Positions 10,321 to 20,242 of a DNA stretch of 64,000 nt are shown here, piece after piece. This DNA is from Methanobrevibacter millerae (GTDB lineage Archaea; Methanobacteriota; Methanobacteria; Methanobacteriales; Methanobacteriaceae). Positions within the stretch are counted from its first letter, which is position 1. Every line of letters starts with the position of its first letter. The notes under the pieces are model-generated. The model saw only the letters and a list, made by a program, of their open reading frames with translations, was not told the origin of the DNA and searched no databases. The position numbers and the translations under genes were made by a program. The stretch is taken from assembly GCF_900103415.1 (NCBI RefSeq), contig NZ_FMXB01000007.1:1-64000 (forward strand). Direction: 5' to 3'.

Positions 10321-12459
10321 ATGACTTTAGCTGACTCTGAAATTGAATACATTGAAGGAATCCTCGGCAGGAAAATGAACGAATTGGAAGAAGGAATGCT
10401 TGACGTGATGTTTTCAGAACATTGTTCCTACAAAAGCAGCAGGCCATTCTTAAGGGCTTTTCCAACCGAAGGAGAAAACATTATTTTAGGTCCTGGAGAC
10501 GATGCAGGACTTGTTTCCGTAACTGATAAATATGCATTGGCTGTAGGAATGGAATCACACAATCACCCTTCAGCTATTGAACCATACGGTGGAGCAGGTA
10601 CTGGTATCGGAGGAATCCTAAGAGACATTATCTCAATGGGTGCAATGCCTATAGCTCTTCTAGATTCATTAAGATTCGGACCTATGGAAGATGAAAAATC
10701 AAGATACTTATTTGAACATGTTGTTAAGGGAATTTCTGACTATGGAAACCGTGTAGGGGTTCCTACCGTTGCAGGAGAAATAGAATTCGACGAATCATTC
10801 AGGACAAACCCTCTCGTTAACGTAATGTGCGTAGGGCTTGTTGAAAAGGAAAACATCGTCCGTGCCCAGGCACCTAATTTCGGTGACGTATTCCTATTGA
10901 TGGGAGGAACAACCGGCCGTGACGGAATTCACGGTGTAACCTTTGCATCCGAAGAGCTGACTTCAGACTCTGAAACCGAAGACAGGCCTGCCGTTCAGGT
11001 AGCAGATCCGTTTACCAAAAAAAGGGTTTTGGAAGCCTCTTTGGAGATTTTAGAAAAAATCAATGTAAGTGGTGTCAAGGATTTGGGAGGCGGCGGTCTA
11101 ACCTGCTGCATTTCCGAGCTTGTTGATGCATCAAACAATGCCGCTTTCGTTGACCTTCAGGCTATTCCTTTAAGGGAAACCGGAATGACTCCATATGAAA
11201 TAATGCTTTCAGAATCCCAGGAAAGAATGGTATTCGTTATCAATCCTGACGACGTTGAACTCGCACAGCAAATCTGCGACAAGCACGAAATCGTATCATC
11301 CGTAATCGGTGAAGTCCGTGAAGGAAACAACATGATTATTTCAGACAACGGAGAGGAAATCGCAAACCTTCCAACCATATTATTGGCAGATCCTCCTTCC
11401 ATTGACAGACCATTGGAAGAAATTCCTGAAGATCTGGAGCCTGTGGTTGTAAATCATCCTCCAATTAAGGAATCCTTGCCTAAACTATTATCTTCACCTA
11501 ATATAGCTTCCAAAAGCTGGGTTTACAGACAATACGACCATGAGGTTCAAATTAGGACTGTTGTAAAGCCTGGAGATGACGCTGCAGTCTTAAGAATAGA
11601 TGACAATACTGCAATCGCGCTTACAACCGATTCCAACACAATCCACACAAAACTCTCTCCATTCGACGGGGCAGCAGGATGTGTTGCAGAAGCAATCCGT
11701 AACGTCGTTTCAATGGGTGCCACGCCTTATGCGGTTGTGGACTGCTTGAACTTCGGTAATCCTGAAAAGCCTGATATCTTATGGCAATTCAAGACAGCCA
11801 TTGAAGGCATGAGTCTTGTGGCAGAGAAATTCGACGCTCCCGTAATAAGCGGTAACGTAAGCTTCTATAACGAAACTGAAGGAATCAAGATCAATCCTAC
11901 TCCTGCTGTTGGTGTAATCGGTGTGGAAAACATTGAAAACATCAGAACCATGGACTTTAAAAACGAAGGGGATAAAATCATTTTAATCGGTAAAACATAT
12001 GATGAACTGACCGGTTCCGAGTATCACAGAACGATACACAACCTCGAAAAAGGTATCGCTCCAAGAATCAGAATCGATGACGAAGTTGCTAACGCAAAAA
12101 CCGTTTTAAACTTGCTTGACGATGATAAAGACAAGGATATCACCGCAATTCACGACGTATCAGCAGGCGGTTTGGCCGTTGCATTGTCAGAAATGGCGAT
12201 GTCATCCGATTTAGGATGTGAAGTGGAATTAACCAGCGATGAATTGGATGAAAATCAGCTGCTTTACTCTGAAAGCCATGGAAGATATTTAGTTACCGTA
12301 AAAAATGATAAATTGGACGAAATATTATCAAAAATGGATGTTCCCGTAACTGTTATAGGGGAAGTTAAGGGTGATGTCTTAAAAATAAATGATAATGAAT
12401 TTACTATTGATGAATTAAGGAATTCCTATACTGGAGTCATTGAGAAATACATGGCTTAA
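10321..12459 (+). CDS. purL: Phosphoribosylformylglycinamidine synthase subunit PurL
   Basis: PurL catalyses the ATP-dependent amidation of FGAR to FGAM in purine synthesis, together with PurQ and PurS, which are not in the window. The 712-residue length matches the small archaeal/Gram-positive PurL. Features include the [10 protein letters not shown] motif near the N-terminus, [26 protein letters not shown], and a duplicated second half with [12 protein letters not shown]. The ATG at 10321 has GGTG 6 bases before it and was preferred over a GTG at 10312. It starts 12 bases after ileS. Confidence 0.95.
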   Translation: MTLADSEIEYIEGILGRKMNELEEGMLDVMFSEHCSYKSSRPFLRAFPTEGENIILGPGDDAGLVSVTDKYALAVGMESHNHPSAIEPYGGAGTGIGGILRDIISMGAMPIALLDSLRFGPMEDEKSRYLFEHVVKGISDYGNRVGVPTVAGEIEFDESFRTNPLVNVMCVGLVEKENIVRAQAPNFGDVFLLMGGTTGRDGIHGVTFASEELTSDSETEDRPAVQVADPFTKKRVLEASLEILEKINVSGVKDLGGGGLTCCISELVDASNNAAFVDLQAIPLRETGMTPYEIMLSESQERMVFVINPDDVELAQQICDKHEIVSSVIGEVREGNNMIISDNGEEIANLPTILLADPPSIDRPLEEIPEDLEPVVVNHPPIKESLPKLLSSPNIASKSWVYRQYDHEVQIRTVVKPGDDAAVLRIDDNTAIALTTDSNTIHTKLSPFDGAAGCVAEAIRNVVSMGATPYAVVDCLNFGNPEKPDILWQFKTAIEGMSLVAEKFDAPVISGNVSFYNETEGIKINPTPAVGVIGVENIENIRTMDFKNEGDKIILIGKTYDELTGSEYHRTIHNLEKGIAPRIRIDDEVANAKTVLNLLDDDKDKDITAIHDVSAGGLAVALSEMAMSSDLGCEVELTSDELDENQLLYSESHGRYLVTVKNDKLDEILSKMDVPVTVIGEVKGDVLKINDNEFTIDELRNSYTGVIEKYMA

Positions 12460-12481
12460 ATAATTATTGACTGGTGTTTAT

Positions 12482-13699
12482 ATGTTTTTATCAAAATTGG
12501 ACTCTTTAAATGATGCTGTAAAGCTCATTGATGAAAATCAAAAGGTAATGGACATAGAAGAAGTTCCATTGGCTGAAGCACATAAAAGAGTTTTAGCTGA
12601 AGACATTATTGCTTATCATAATTCTCCGCCGTTTGATAAATCAGCTATGGATGGATTTGCACTTAGGGGAGTAGATACATTCGGTGCATCTCAATCCAAT
12701 CCAAAAACCTTAAAGATAGTTGACGCTATCGGTGCCGGAGACTTTTGCGATAAGGTAATTAATGAGGGGGAAGCTATTGTAATAGCAACCGGCGCACCTA
12801 TTCCTGAAGGGGCTGATGCAGTTTTAATGAAGGAGTACACTACTGATGACGGCGAGGAATTGACCATTTATTCACAGGTCACTCCCGGCGAAAACGTCTC
12901 TCCAAAAGCGGAAGACATAAAAAAGGGTGAAAAGATACTCTCAAAAAATACTTTCATCAGATATTCCGAAATGGGACTGATAGCTTCAGCAGGTTATGAC
13001 AGCGTTAAGGTTTTCAAAAAACCTAAAGTTAAATTAATTATAACTGGTAATGAACTGGTTGAACCTACAAAAGAGGAAATAGACAAGGCTAAAATCATCA
13101 ATTCAAACAAATATACAATCAAGGCAATTGCTGAAGATTCAGGAGCAGTTGTAAGCATTTCCCATGCCGGCGATACTTTCGAAGAGGTTAAAGAAGAGGT
13201 TGAAAAGGCCAGTAAAGATTATGATGTCATTATGACGACGGGCGGAACGGCCATCAGTAAAGGGGACGTTGTTCTGGATGTTGTCGATGATTTGGGAGAA
13301 ATCTTATTCCACGGTGTTGCAATAAGGCCAGGAAAGCCAATCGGTGCCGGAATTGTAAATGATAAGATGGTATTTACCTTTTCAGGCCAGCCTGTTGCCG
13401 CCATGAGTCAGTTTGATATGTTTGCACGTAAATACTTATTCAAAATGCAGGGAAGGGACTTCGACTGGCATATAGTTCAAAGGGAAGCAAAACTTAAAAT
13501 ACCTTCACAGCTCGGAAGGACAGATTTCATCCGCGCATTTTCAGATGATACATATGCAAGGCATGTCCTGAACAGAGGTTCTGGTATTATTCGTTCAATG
13601 GTGGAGGCAAACAGCTATATCATCATAGACGAAAATGATGAAGGATACCAGAAGGGTGATATAATTAACGTTGTCTTCTTCGATTCATTACTTTGGTAG
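12482..13699 (+). CDS. moeA: Molybdopterin molybdenumtransferase MoeA
   Basis: MoeA inserts molybdate or tungstate into adenylated molybdopterin. The product serves formylmethanofuran dehydrogenase and formate dehydrogenase in methanogens. Of 405 residues, the first part holds the DKSAMDGFAL motif, the central MoCF-like domain holds TGNELVEP and TTGGTAISKGD, and GxPV (SGQPVAAM) and a C-terminal beta-barrel domain follow. The ATG at 12482 has GGTG upstream; a TTG at 12467 opens the frame but lacks a site. MoaC, another cofactor gene, is at 28130. Confidence 0.93.
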   Translation: MFLSKLDSLNDAVKLIDENQKVMDIEEVPLAEAHKRVLAEDIIAYHNSPPFDKSAMDGFALRGVDTFGASQSNPKTLKIVDAIGAGDFCDKVINEGEAIVIATGAPIPEGADAVLMKEYTTDDGEELTIYSQVTPGENVSPKAEDIKKGEKILSKNTFIRYSEMGLIASAGYDSVKVFKKPKVKLIITGNELVEPTKEEIDKAKIINSNKYTIKAIAEDSGAVVSISHAGDTFEEVKEEVEKASKDYDVIMTTGGTAISKGDVVLDVVDDLGEILFHGVAIRPGKPIGAGIVNDKMVFTFSGQPVAAMSQFDMFARKYLFKMQGRDFDWHIVQREAKLKIPSQLGRTDFIRAFSDDTYARHVLNRGSGIIRSMVEANSYIIIDENDEGYQKGDIINVVFFDSLLW

Positions 13700-13715
13700 A
13701 TGATGTGGTGTTTTA

Positions 13716-14849
13716 ATGAATGGGATTTATTATTATTTGATAGCCTTCACACTTATCTGGATATTGGCTTTTGCATTTAAAAATAAATTGTCCAATCATG
13801 GTTTCGAAATTGATTTTCCCGTAATAATGTGGAAAACGGAAAGGCTTAGGGGCTTCATAAAACGTATTGCAAATATATCTCCACGTTTCTGGAAGTATTT
13901 CATGAGTGTGGGTGTTGTCGTTTCTTTCGGTGCAATGGTATTCATGACATGGACCCTCGTGTCCTCACTTGAAACGATTTCCACGACCCCATCGGTTTCC
14001 CTGGTGATTCCGGGTGTTGAAATGCCGGGTTCATCAATTTACGTCCCGTTCGTTTATGGATTAATATCTCTGGCTACTGTATTGATAGTTCATGAATTCT
14101 CGCATGGAATACTTGCAACAGCTGAAAAGATTTCCATCAAATCAATAGGATTATTGTTGTTTTTAGTAATTCCCGGAGCTTTTGTAGAGCCTGACGAAGC
14201 GGAACTGGTAGCTTCAAAAAAATTATCTCAGTTAAGGGTTTATGCGGCAGGTTCCGTTGCAAACATGTCCCTGGCTGCCGTGGCTCTGGTGATATTTTTG
14301 GTAATTTCAAGCTTTGCGATTCCCGCTAACTTTCATGAAAACGGAATTGAAATCGGCCGTGTTGTGGGAGATTCTCCTGCAAGCGAATGCTTAAAGGAAG
14401 GAATGGTAATCGAATCAATTGACAATCATACAGTAGACGGTTCTGAAAGCTATTTGAATGTTGTCGGAACCTTTAAACCTGGAGACAATGTAACGGTAGG
14501 AACCGATCAGGGTGATTTCACGCTGACTCTAGGCAAGAATCCCAACAATGAATCCGTTGGTTATTTTGGTATTTCAGCCGCAAAGCATTATGAACTGTCA
14601 AACAATGCATTCGGACCTTTACCTTGGATTTATTTCGAGTTGCTGGAGCTGTTCCAGTGGATGTTTGTTTTGAATTTGGGAATTGGCTTATTCAATTTAC
14701 TGCCGATGAAGCCTTTGGACGGGGGTAAAATGCTTGAGGTTTTACTGAGCTACAAGCTTCCAGAACATCAGTATAAGCCATTGGTCAATTCAATTTCTGT
14801 AATAATGGCATTAATCATAATATTCAGCTTGGTTGCTGGATTTTTATGA
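13716..14849 (+). CDS. Site-2 protease family (M50) membrane metalloprotease with PDZ domain
   Basis: A 377-residue polytopic membrane protein. The zinc motif HEFSH lies at about 126-130 within a membrane segment, and the third metal ligand is Asp near 335 in NLLPMKPLDGGK. A PDZ-like domain between them (about 205-280) probably controls substrate access. Hydrophobic segments are visible near residues 5-20, 65-85, 105-125, 155-170, 180-200, 315-335 and 355-375. Family members cut membrane-embedded regulators or signal-peptide remnants; the substrate here is unknown. GGTG precedes the ATG. It is the last gene of the ileS run, with a 16-base gap after moeA. Confidence 0.88.
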   Translation: MNGIYYYLIAFTLIWILAFAFKNKLSNHGFEIDFPVIMWKTERLRGFIKRIANISPRFWKYFMSVGVVVSFGAMVFMTWTLVSSLETISTTPSVSLVIPGVEMPGSSIYVPFVYGLISLATVLIVHEFSHGILATAEKISIKSIGLLLFLVIPGAFVEPDEAELVASKKLSQLRVYAAGSVANMSLAAVALVIFLVISSFAIPANFHENGIEIGRVVGDSPASECLKEGMVIESIDNHTVDGSESYLNVVGTFKPGDNVTVGTDQGDFTLTLGKNPNNESVGYFGISAAKHYELSNNAFGPLPWIYFELLELFQWMFVLNLGIGLFNLLPMKPLDGGKMLEVLLSYKLPEHQYKPLVNSISVIMALIIIFSLVAGFL

Positions 14850-14882
14850 ATTTTCTTTTTTTGATGGTTTTCGGTTAAAAAA

Positions 14883-14916
14883 TAAAAAAAATTGAAAGAA
14901 AATGAATTCTTTCAAT
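14883..14916 (-). terminator. Terminator of the fprA-rbr operon
   Basis: A 10-bp perfect stem (14891-14900 with 14907-14916) with a 6-base loop lies directly after the rbr stop codon. Read on the minus strand it is followed by a run of seven T (14884-14890). The convergent M50 protease gene ends 41 bases to the left and may use the T-rich stretch at 14851-14862 instead. Confidence 0.65.
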
Positions 14917-15330
14917 CTAGAAGTATCTTTCTAAAATACCTTCTAAAATTTTGTAGTGACGACCTTCGTCTTTTGAGCTTTCTCTGAAGAAGTCAGCAGC
15001 GGTTTCAATTCCGGCTTCAGCTGCTTTTTCAGATGCTTCTCTTTTTTCGGCGTTAGCCATTTTTTCTCCACCCATCATCCATTCGATGTTTTCTTTAAGG
15101 GTGTCTTTGATGATTCCGTTCATTTCACAGAATCTTGCAGCATGTTCAGCTTCTTCCCATGCCAGTCTTTTGAAAACTTCAGCTAACTCTCCGTAACCTT
15201 CTCTTGAAGCTTGTCTGGACATTGCTAGATAAATTCCTACTTCGTTGGTTTCTCCTTCAAAGTTTCCTGCTACAAATTTTTCTACAGGGGTTCCTTTTGT
15301 AATTCCTATTTCATGTTCGTATTTTACCAT
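14917..15330 (-). CDS. rbr: Rubrerythrin (single diiron domain, no rubredoxin domain)
   Basis: A four-helix ferritin-like diiron protein of 137 residues that reduces hydrogen peroxide with electrons from small redox proteins. Metal-ligand segments are visible: [21 protein letters not shown] and [11 protein letters not shown]. The C-terminal rubredoxin domain of classical rubrerythrins is absent, so an external donor is needed. The ATG at 15330 has GGAG 9 bases upstream; an ATG at 15345 has no site. It lies 15 bases after fprA on the same strand, as an oxygen/peroxide defence operon. A similar gene order is known in Methanothermobacter. Confidence 0.9.
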   Translation of the reverse strand: MVKYEHEIGITKGTPVEKFVAGNFEGETNEVGIYLAMSRQASREGYGELAEVFKRLAWEEAEHAARFCEMNGIIKDTLKENIEWMMGGEKMANAEKREASEKAAEAGIETAADFFRESSKDEGRHYKILEGILERYF

Positions 15331-15345
15331 GACAATACTCTCCAT

Positions 15346-16572
15346 TTATAATTCTTTACAAGCTTGAGCTAATTTTTTACCTAATTCGTAACTTGCAGTG
15401 TTTTCTTCTTCATTTGGTACGAAAGTGATTTCCTGTGTGTCAACAACATCAAATCCGCATCCGTTTAATTCTTCAGCGAGCATTTTAGGAGTTCCTCCTC
15501 TTCCGCCCATTGAACCGAAGGTAACTGCTTTTCTTACGATGCCTGTTCTGTTGAACAGGAGACCTTTAAGGTAGTACATGATGTCTCCGATACTTGGGTA
15601 TGGCACATCGTTGATTGTAGGGTCACCGACAGCAATTCCTTTACTGGTCAGGATGCTTTTGACAATTTCTGATCTTTCATCTTCGTGCAGGAAGAAGATT
15701 TCAACATCATAGCCTTCGGATATTGCACCTTCAGCAATTTCGTGAGCCATTGCTTGGGTTGAGTAGTGCATTGTGTCGTAGATGATTGTGATTTTGTCTT
15801 CACATACACCGGTTGCCCAGTTTTGGTAAGCTCCGATAATCTGCATTGGGTCGGTCCAGATTTGACCGTGGGATGGAGCGATTACTTTGATTTGTTCGAG
15901 CAATCCTAATTCAACTACTTCATCCAATTTTTTAAGTACAAGTTTGGAAAGTGGGGTAATGAGGTTTGCGTAGAATTTCTGAGCTGCGTCCATGAGGACG
16001 TATTCAGGAATTTCGTCACTGAACCTTTTTGTGTAACATAAGTGCTGACCGAATGCGTCGTTAGGGAATAAAATACCTGTGTCGTCTGCAAGCAGGGTAA
16101 ACATGCTGTCAGGCCAGTGGAGCAGGAATGCGTCCAGGAATGCCAGGGTTCTTCCGCCCACATCAAGGGTGTCTCCGGTTCCGACTGTAATGAATTCGGC
16201 GCCTTCCAATTTAGGATAATGTTTTAAAAGACCGTTTACAGCGATTTTTGTACAGTAAATAGGTGCTTCAGGGAATCTTTTGTGCAAGTCATATAAAACA
16301 CCTGAGTGGTCTTTTTCCACGTGGTTCTGGATGATGTAGTCTACTTTTACATCTCTTCCTTCCTGAGCGAATGCGTCATCGATACGTGCCATCATTTCGG
16401 CGGTTTTGCCAGGGTAGGCATTATCAATGATTGCGGCTTTGTCTTCTCCAAATACAAGGTATGCATTGTAAGTGGTTCCATCTAAAGTATATCCGTGGTA
16501 GCTTCTTAAATCCCAGTCAAGAACACCAATCCAATATACTCCTTCAGCTATTTTTTGAGCGTTGGCTTTCAT
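15346..16572 (-). CDS. fprA: F420H2 oxidase, flavodiiron protein FprA (FpaA)
   Basis: It reduces O2 to water using reduced F420, protecting the anaerobe from oxygen. The 408-residue protein has an N-terminal metallo-beta-lactamase-like domain with the diiron motif H84-x-E86-x-D88-H89 and a C-terminal flavodoxin-like FMN domain ([17 protein letters not shown]). The start at 16572 follows GAGGAG; the frame runs open to 16608. The upstream region carries an MsvR-box-like palindrome and is shared with the divergent msvR gene. Confidence 0.95.
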   Translation of the reverse strand: MKANAQKIAEGVYWIGVLDWDLRSYHGYTLDGTTYNAYLVFGEDKAAIIDNAYPGKTAEMMARIDDAFAQEGRDVKVDYIIQNHVEKDHSGVLYDLHKRFPEAPIYCTKIAVNGLLKHYPKLEGAEFITVGTGDTLDVGGRTLAFLDAFLLHWPDSMFTLLADDTGILFPNDAFGQHLCYTKRFSDEIPEYVLMDAAQKFYANLITPLSKLVLKKLDEVVELGLLEQIKVIAPSHGQIWTDPMQIIGAYQNWATGVCEDKITIIYDTMHYSTQAMAHEIAEGAISEGYDVEIFFLHEDERSEIVKSILTSKGIAVGDPTINDVPYPSIGDIMYYLKGLLFNRTGIVRKAVTFGSMGGRGGTPKMLAEELNGCGFDVVDTQEITFVPNEEENTASYELGKKLAQACKEL

Positions 16573-16597
16573 ATTAATCTCCTCAAAATAAATTTTG

Positions 16598-16613
16598 TTC
16601 GAATCCATACGAA
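16598..16613. promoter_or_regulatory. Candidate MsvR binding box in the fprA-msvR intergenic region
   Basis: TTCGAATCCATACGAA matches the MsvR box reported for methanogens (TTCGTA-N4-TACGAA, from memory) at 11 of 12 defined positions. It lies 26 bases upstream of the fprA start and downstream of the likely TATA box (a TATATATA stretch near 16650-16657). A protein bound here would block fprA transcription. Confidence 0.65.
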
Positions 16614-16674
16614 TGGCATATGAATTTAATATAACTTTGTAAAAGTCAATATATATAGATTATGTTTTTAAGAA

Positions 16675-16699
16675 TTGTTCGTTTTTTTTAATTGAACAA
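16675..16699. promoter_or_regulatory. Second, spaced inverted repeat in the fprA-msvR intergenic region
   Basis: TTGTTC at 16675-16680 and GAACAA at 16694-16699 form an inverted repeat with a 13-base T-rich centre. The left arm continues as TTCG. It could be a further MsvR site upstream of the fprA TATA box, but the match to the box is partial. Confidence 0.3.
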
Positions 16700-16762
16700 A
16701 AATTAAAATAATAAATAAAATTTAAATAATGATTTCATTTTTTTAGAATTGATATAAAGTTT

Positions 16763-16779
16763 AGTTAATTTTATTAACT
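16763..16779. promoter_or_regulatory. Perfect 17-base inverted repeat before msvR, possible operator
   Basis: AGTTAAT-TTT-ATTAACT is a perfect inverted repeat. It lies just downstream of a TATA-like GATATAAAG (16751-16759) and 36 bases before the msvR ATG, so it would overlap the msvR transcription start. It does not resemble the MsvR box, so its partner is unknown. Confidence 0.4.
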
Positions 16780-16814
16780 TTAAAAAATAAACTTTTAAAC
16801 ATGAGGTGTAATTA

Positions 16815-17579
16815 ATGGGGGATGAAAAACCGATTCAGATTTTCTCAAATCCCGAAAAGAATGTAGGCATTAATGTAGTGAAAAGTCCTGTGAAGCTCAC
16901 TATTCTTGAAATGCTAAGGGACAGTGAAATGGAATTCGATGAAATAGTTGTAAATACTGGAAAATCAAAATCCACAGTTTCCGTTCATTTAAAAAGCTTA
17001 AGGGAAATGGGAATAGTTTCATTTAAAATTCATCCCGAAGACAATCGTAAGAAGATATTTTACCTCAATTCAAAATACCTGGGTTCAGTTAACCTCACCG
17101 AACAGAAGGAAATCGAAGAAACCCAAAAGGACTATCTGATTGAAAACATCATCGAGGAAAACGGTGACTTTACAGTTTTATTGTTCCATACCCTAAGATC
17201 AATGCTCATTCAGGAAGGAATCAACATCGACCCGGTATTGCAGGCAACCGGAAATCGAATAGGCAAATCCCTTTTTGATATTGTATATGATGACGATCTG
17301 GAAGTATTTTTAGCTAATATTGCCGAATTCTGGGAAAATAATGGATTGGGCAGGCTTTCATTTGAAATAGGTGACATCATAAAAATCACTTCAGTGGACT
17401 GCTTTGAATGCAAACTGCTGCCTAAAACAGGAAAGCCGGCATGCTTTTTGGATGCGGGAATTATCGAAGCGTTATTCACCGAATACTTTAATTTGCCTGT
17501 CAGTGTAATCGAAATCCAGTGTTATACTATGGGTGATGGCAAATGCGTTTTCGAAATTGAACCGCTGCCATTAAATTGA
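16815..17579 (+). CDS. msvR: MsvR-type redox regulator (ArsR-like HTH plus V4R domain)
   Basis: A 254-residue transcription factor. The N-terminal winged helix-turn-helix (about 20-95) includes GKSKSTVSVHLKSLREMGI. The C-terminal V4R domain (about 115-254) has the signature cysteines CFECKLL, PACF and CYTMGDGKCVFEI. MsvR of Methanothermobacter controls the adjacent fpaA-rubrerythrin operon and its own gene in response to redox state through V4R cysteines. Gene order here is the same: it is divergent from fprA-rbr, with a box-like site between them. AGGTGTAATTA precedes the ATG. It ends 2 bases from the convergent cbiL. Confidence 0.88.
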   Translation: MGDEKPIQIFSNPEKNVGINVVKSPVKLTILEMLRDSEMEFDEIVVNTGKSKSTVSVHLKSLREMGIVSFKIHPEDNRKKIFYLNSKYLGSVNLTEQKEIEETQKDYLIENIIEENGDFTVLLFHTLRSMLIQEGINIDPVLQATGNRIGKSLFDIVYDDDLEVFLANIAEFWENNGLGRLSFEIGDIIKITSVDCFECKLLPKTGKPACFLDAGIIEALFTEYFNLPVSVIEIQCYTMGDGKCVFEIEPLPLN

Positions 17580-17581
17580 AA

Positions 17582-18283
17582 TCAGTCATCCAATTTAATG
17601 ATAGTGGTCGTAAGGTAAGGCTTGTCCTTTGAAAAGCCTTCAATAATCTTTTCGTTTTCACGCGTACAGTTTTGGACTGAATAAACGTCCTTTGTACGTT
17701 TGTTGTTCTCTATTTTTAACTCAAGCTTTCTCATATTTCTTGAAGCCTTCATCAATGCTATTGCGTTTGTATATTCCATCACGTCATTGAATCTATCGTC
17801 AATTTTGGGAACGACTGTCAGGATATCGTTCTGCTCGACTAAAGCTTCGTTACGTGCAGCTGCACATGCGGTAAATGAGGTAATTCCCGGAACAGTTTCT
17901 ATTTCATAGGCTCCTTTAAGTTTCTTTTGGACATAGGAATATGTACTGAAAATAGATGGGTCTCCAAGAGTTATGAATGCAACGTCACGACCGGTGTCGA
18001 GATACTGTGCAATAAGCTCTGAAGCGGACGTCCAAATCTTTTCAAGCTCATCCTTGTCTTCAATCATCGGGAATATAGGTTCTACAAGCATCAGTTTTTT
18101 AAAGTCCTTTCTTTTTTCGATTACTGGTTTTACTATTGAAAGTGCAATACTTTCCTTATCTTTTGAAGATTTTGGTGAAAAAACAACAGGTACCGTTTCC
18201 AGTATTCTAACAGCTTTTAATGTTAATAATTCCGTATCTCCTGGTCCTACACCTATTCCAAACAATTTTCCTCTTTCAGCCAT
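17582..18283 (-). CDS. cbiL: Cobalt-factor II (precorrin-2) C20-methyltransferase
   Basis: A SAM-dependent methyltransferase of the anaerobic cobamide pathway that methylates C20 of the corrin ring. Methanogens need cobamide for the Mtr methyltransferase. The 233-residue protein has the tetrapyrrole methylase fold: GIGVGPGDTELLTLKAV near the N-terminus, FITLGDPSIFSTY in the middle and EIETVPGITSFTACAA. The ATG at 18283 has GTGAT before it and was preferred over 18310. It is a stand-alone cbi gene here, with the helicase gene divergent from it. Confidence 0.9.
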   Translation of the reverse strand: MAERGKLFGIGVGPGDTELLTLKAVRILETVPVVFSPKSSKDKESIALSIVKPVIEKRKDFKKLMLVEPIFPMIEDKDELEKIWTSASELIAQYLDTGRDVAFITLGDPSIFSTYSYVQKKLKGAYEIETVPGITSFTACAAARNEALVEQNDILTVVPKIDDRFNDVMEYTNAIALMKASRNMRKLELKIENNKRTKDVYSVQNCTRENEKIIEGFSKDKPYLTTTIIKLDD

Positions 18284-18359
18284 TTTATCACTTATAATAT
18301 TTGTTATCAAACGCTCTTATATAATTTATTTATAGGACATTATACTAATATTATTTGTG

Positions 18360-20234
18360 ATGTCAAATTCAATGTTCTGTCCAAACTGCGGTATGCTTAA
18401 AAGCAATTGCATATGTGAAAATAAGGAATCTTTTGAAAATGAAAGTTCTACAACTTTGTTTTCATTTTCACAGCCTAAAGCTGAAAATAAAAGTCTGAAT
18501 TCCTATGCTGATAAGGTTATTATTAAACACGATGTAGTGGATGATGAGATTCCGGAAGTCTATTGTATTGAAGACCATAAGATGCAGGTTAACAGATTTC
18601 TGGAGCTTAAGGAATTATATCCTCATATTGACGATGATATTATTGAGAACTTTCCGTTTTATGAACCCAGATTAGGGCAATTGGAAATAATTCAGGATAT
18701 TAACGATGCAATCAAGCAGGGCTATAAATACATTATTCTGGAAGCCGGTACGGGAACCGGAAAATCAGCCATAGCCACAACACTGGCCAAAATGTATGAA
18801 TCAGCCTATATTTTAACGATGACAAAACAGCTGCAGGCCCAATACAGTGACGAATTTAAATTCCCGTTGGTTAAAGGAAGATCCAATTTCGCCTGTTTGA
18901 ATGATGGGCTTGAAGTAACGTGTGATATGGGAACCTGTAAGACTTCTCCTACTTCAAGCAACTTTTTCTGTTCATATGGTGTTGCCAAAAACCCAACCCT
19001 TGATGGAATACTGGCATTTGAAGATTCATTTGGCGGAGCGGTCTTTTACCAGTCATTATCCCACTGTCATTACTGGAGCCAAAAGGCCAATGCAATCAAC
19101 TCCCCCATTACATTAATGAATTATGATTACGCAATAGCTGAGCTGAATTATGTAAAGCACTTTGGAACCAGATCTTTAATGATTTTAGACGAAGCCCATA
19201 ATATAGAATCCAAGCTGATGAAAACAATGGAAGTTAACTTATATAATAACCGTCTGGAAAAGGATATCAGCAAGGTCATTTCTAAAGAAACCTTAAAGGA
19301 CGGCGAAGTTCAGGATTGGATAATGGAGATTTCAGCAATCGGTGATGCTTATGAGGACATTGACGTTAAGGATTTATCCAAAAACAAGGCTGAAAGGATT
19401 CGATCTACAATTTCAAGACTTAAAATTCTTAAAAAGAATCTTGAAAACGAGCCTGAAAACTGGGTCATTGACAGCGACGAGACAGGTGTGTCATTCAAGC
19501 CTTTAAGGGTTCACCATTATGCCAAGAACAATCTTTTAAAGTACGGAGATGTTGTTATTTTCATGAGTGCAACTATTTTATCCAGCAACTTATTTGCAAA
19601 GTGGCTAGGATTATCCCCTGATGAAGTCTATCACATCAAGGTGGACAGCCCTTTCACCAAGGAAAAGAGGCCTATAATTCTGAATCTGGCCGGAAAGATG
19701 TCTAAAAACAGGGTAGCTAAAACCGCACCAAAGACCATTCCTATTTTAAAGGAGATTTTAGAAAGGCATAAAGATGAAAAGGGACTTATTCACACCAACA
19801 GCTATAAGTGCCAGCATTATATTAACAATAACCTGATTAATTCAAGGCTTATTTCCCACAATTCCGATAACAGGGAAAGGATACTTGAATATTTTGAAAA
19901 GGACGAAAATCCGTTGGTTCTTGTTTCTCCGTCAATGAGTGAAGGCGTTGATTTGCCTTACGACAAGTGTCGCTTCCAGGTAATCTATAAAATACCGTTT
20001 CCTTACCTTGGGGACATGCAGATTAACATGAGACGCAAGAAGGACCAGAAATGGTATGCTTATAAGACTGTAATGACGCTTATGCAGGCCTACGGACGTG
20101 GAATGCGTGCGGAAGACGATTACTGCTATACCTATATCCTTGATTCGGACATTAATATGGTGCTTAAAAGTCCTCTTTACCGTTCACTTGTTCCTGATTT
20201 CTTTAAGGAAGCTGTTGTAAGAGTTAAAAAATAA
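18360..20234 (+). CDS. XPD/DinG-like superfamily 2 DNA helicase with N-terminal zinc ribbon
   Basis: A 624-residue helicase. A short zinc ribbon (CPNCG...CICE) occupies the first ~20 residues, the Walker A loop EAGTGTGKS is near 128-136 and the DEAH box is near 277-280. Cysteines between them (near 180-240) could bind the 4Fe-4S cluster of the XPD/DinG group. The C-terminal half has motifs V and VI (VSPSMSEGVDLP and AYGRGMRAEDD). Such enzymes unwind DNA 5' to 3' in repair. The ATG at 18360 (GTG at 18357 also possible) has no clear ribosome binding site. TATA-like TTATATAA at 18317-18324 suggests a very short leader. The TPR-HIRAN gene follows after 8 bases. Confidence 0.88.
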   Translation: MSNSMFCPNCGMLKSNCICENKESFENESSTTLFSFSQPKAENKSLNSYADKVIIKHDVVDDEIPEVYCIEDHKMQVNRFLELKELYPHIDDDIIENFPFYEPRLGQLEIIQDINDAIKQGYKYIILEAGTGTGKSAIATTLAKMYESAYILTMTKQLQAQYSDEFKFPLVKGRSNFACLNDGLEVTCDMGTCKTSPTSSNFFCSYGVAKNPTLDGILAFEDSFGGAVFYQSLSHCHYWSQKANAINSPITLMNYDYAIAELNYVKHFGTRSLMILDEAHNIESKLMKTMEVNLYNNRLEKDISKVISKETLKDGEVQDWIMEISAIGDAYEDIDVKDLSKNKAERIRSTISRLKILKKNLENEPENWVIDSDETGVSFKPLRVHHYAKNNLLKYGDVVIFMSATILSSNLFAKWLGLSPDEVYHIKVDSPFTKEKRPIILNLAGKMSKNRVAKTAPKTIPILKEILERHKDEKGLIHTNSYKCQHYINNNLINSRLISHNSDNRERILEYFEKDENPLVLVSPSMSEGVDLPYDKCRFQVIYKIPFPYLGDMQINMRRKKDQKWYAYKTVMTLMQAYGRGMRAEDDYCYTYILDSDINMVLKSPLYRSLVPDFFKEAVVRVKK

Positions 20235-20242
20235 TGATTTAA

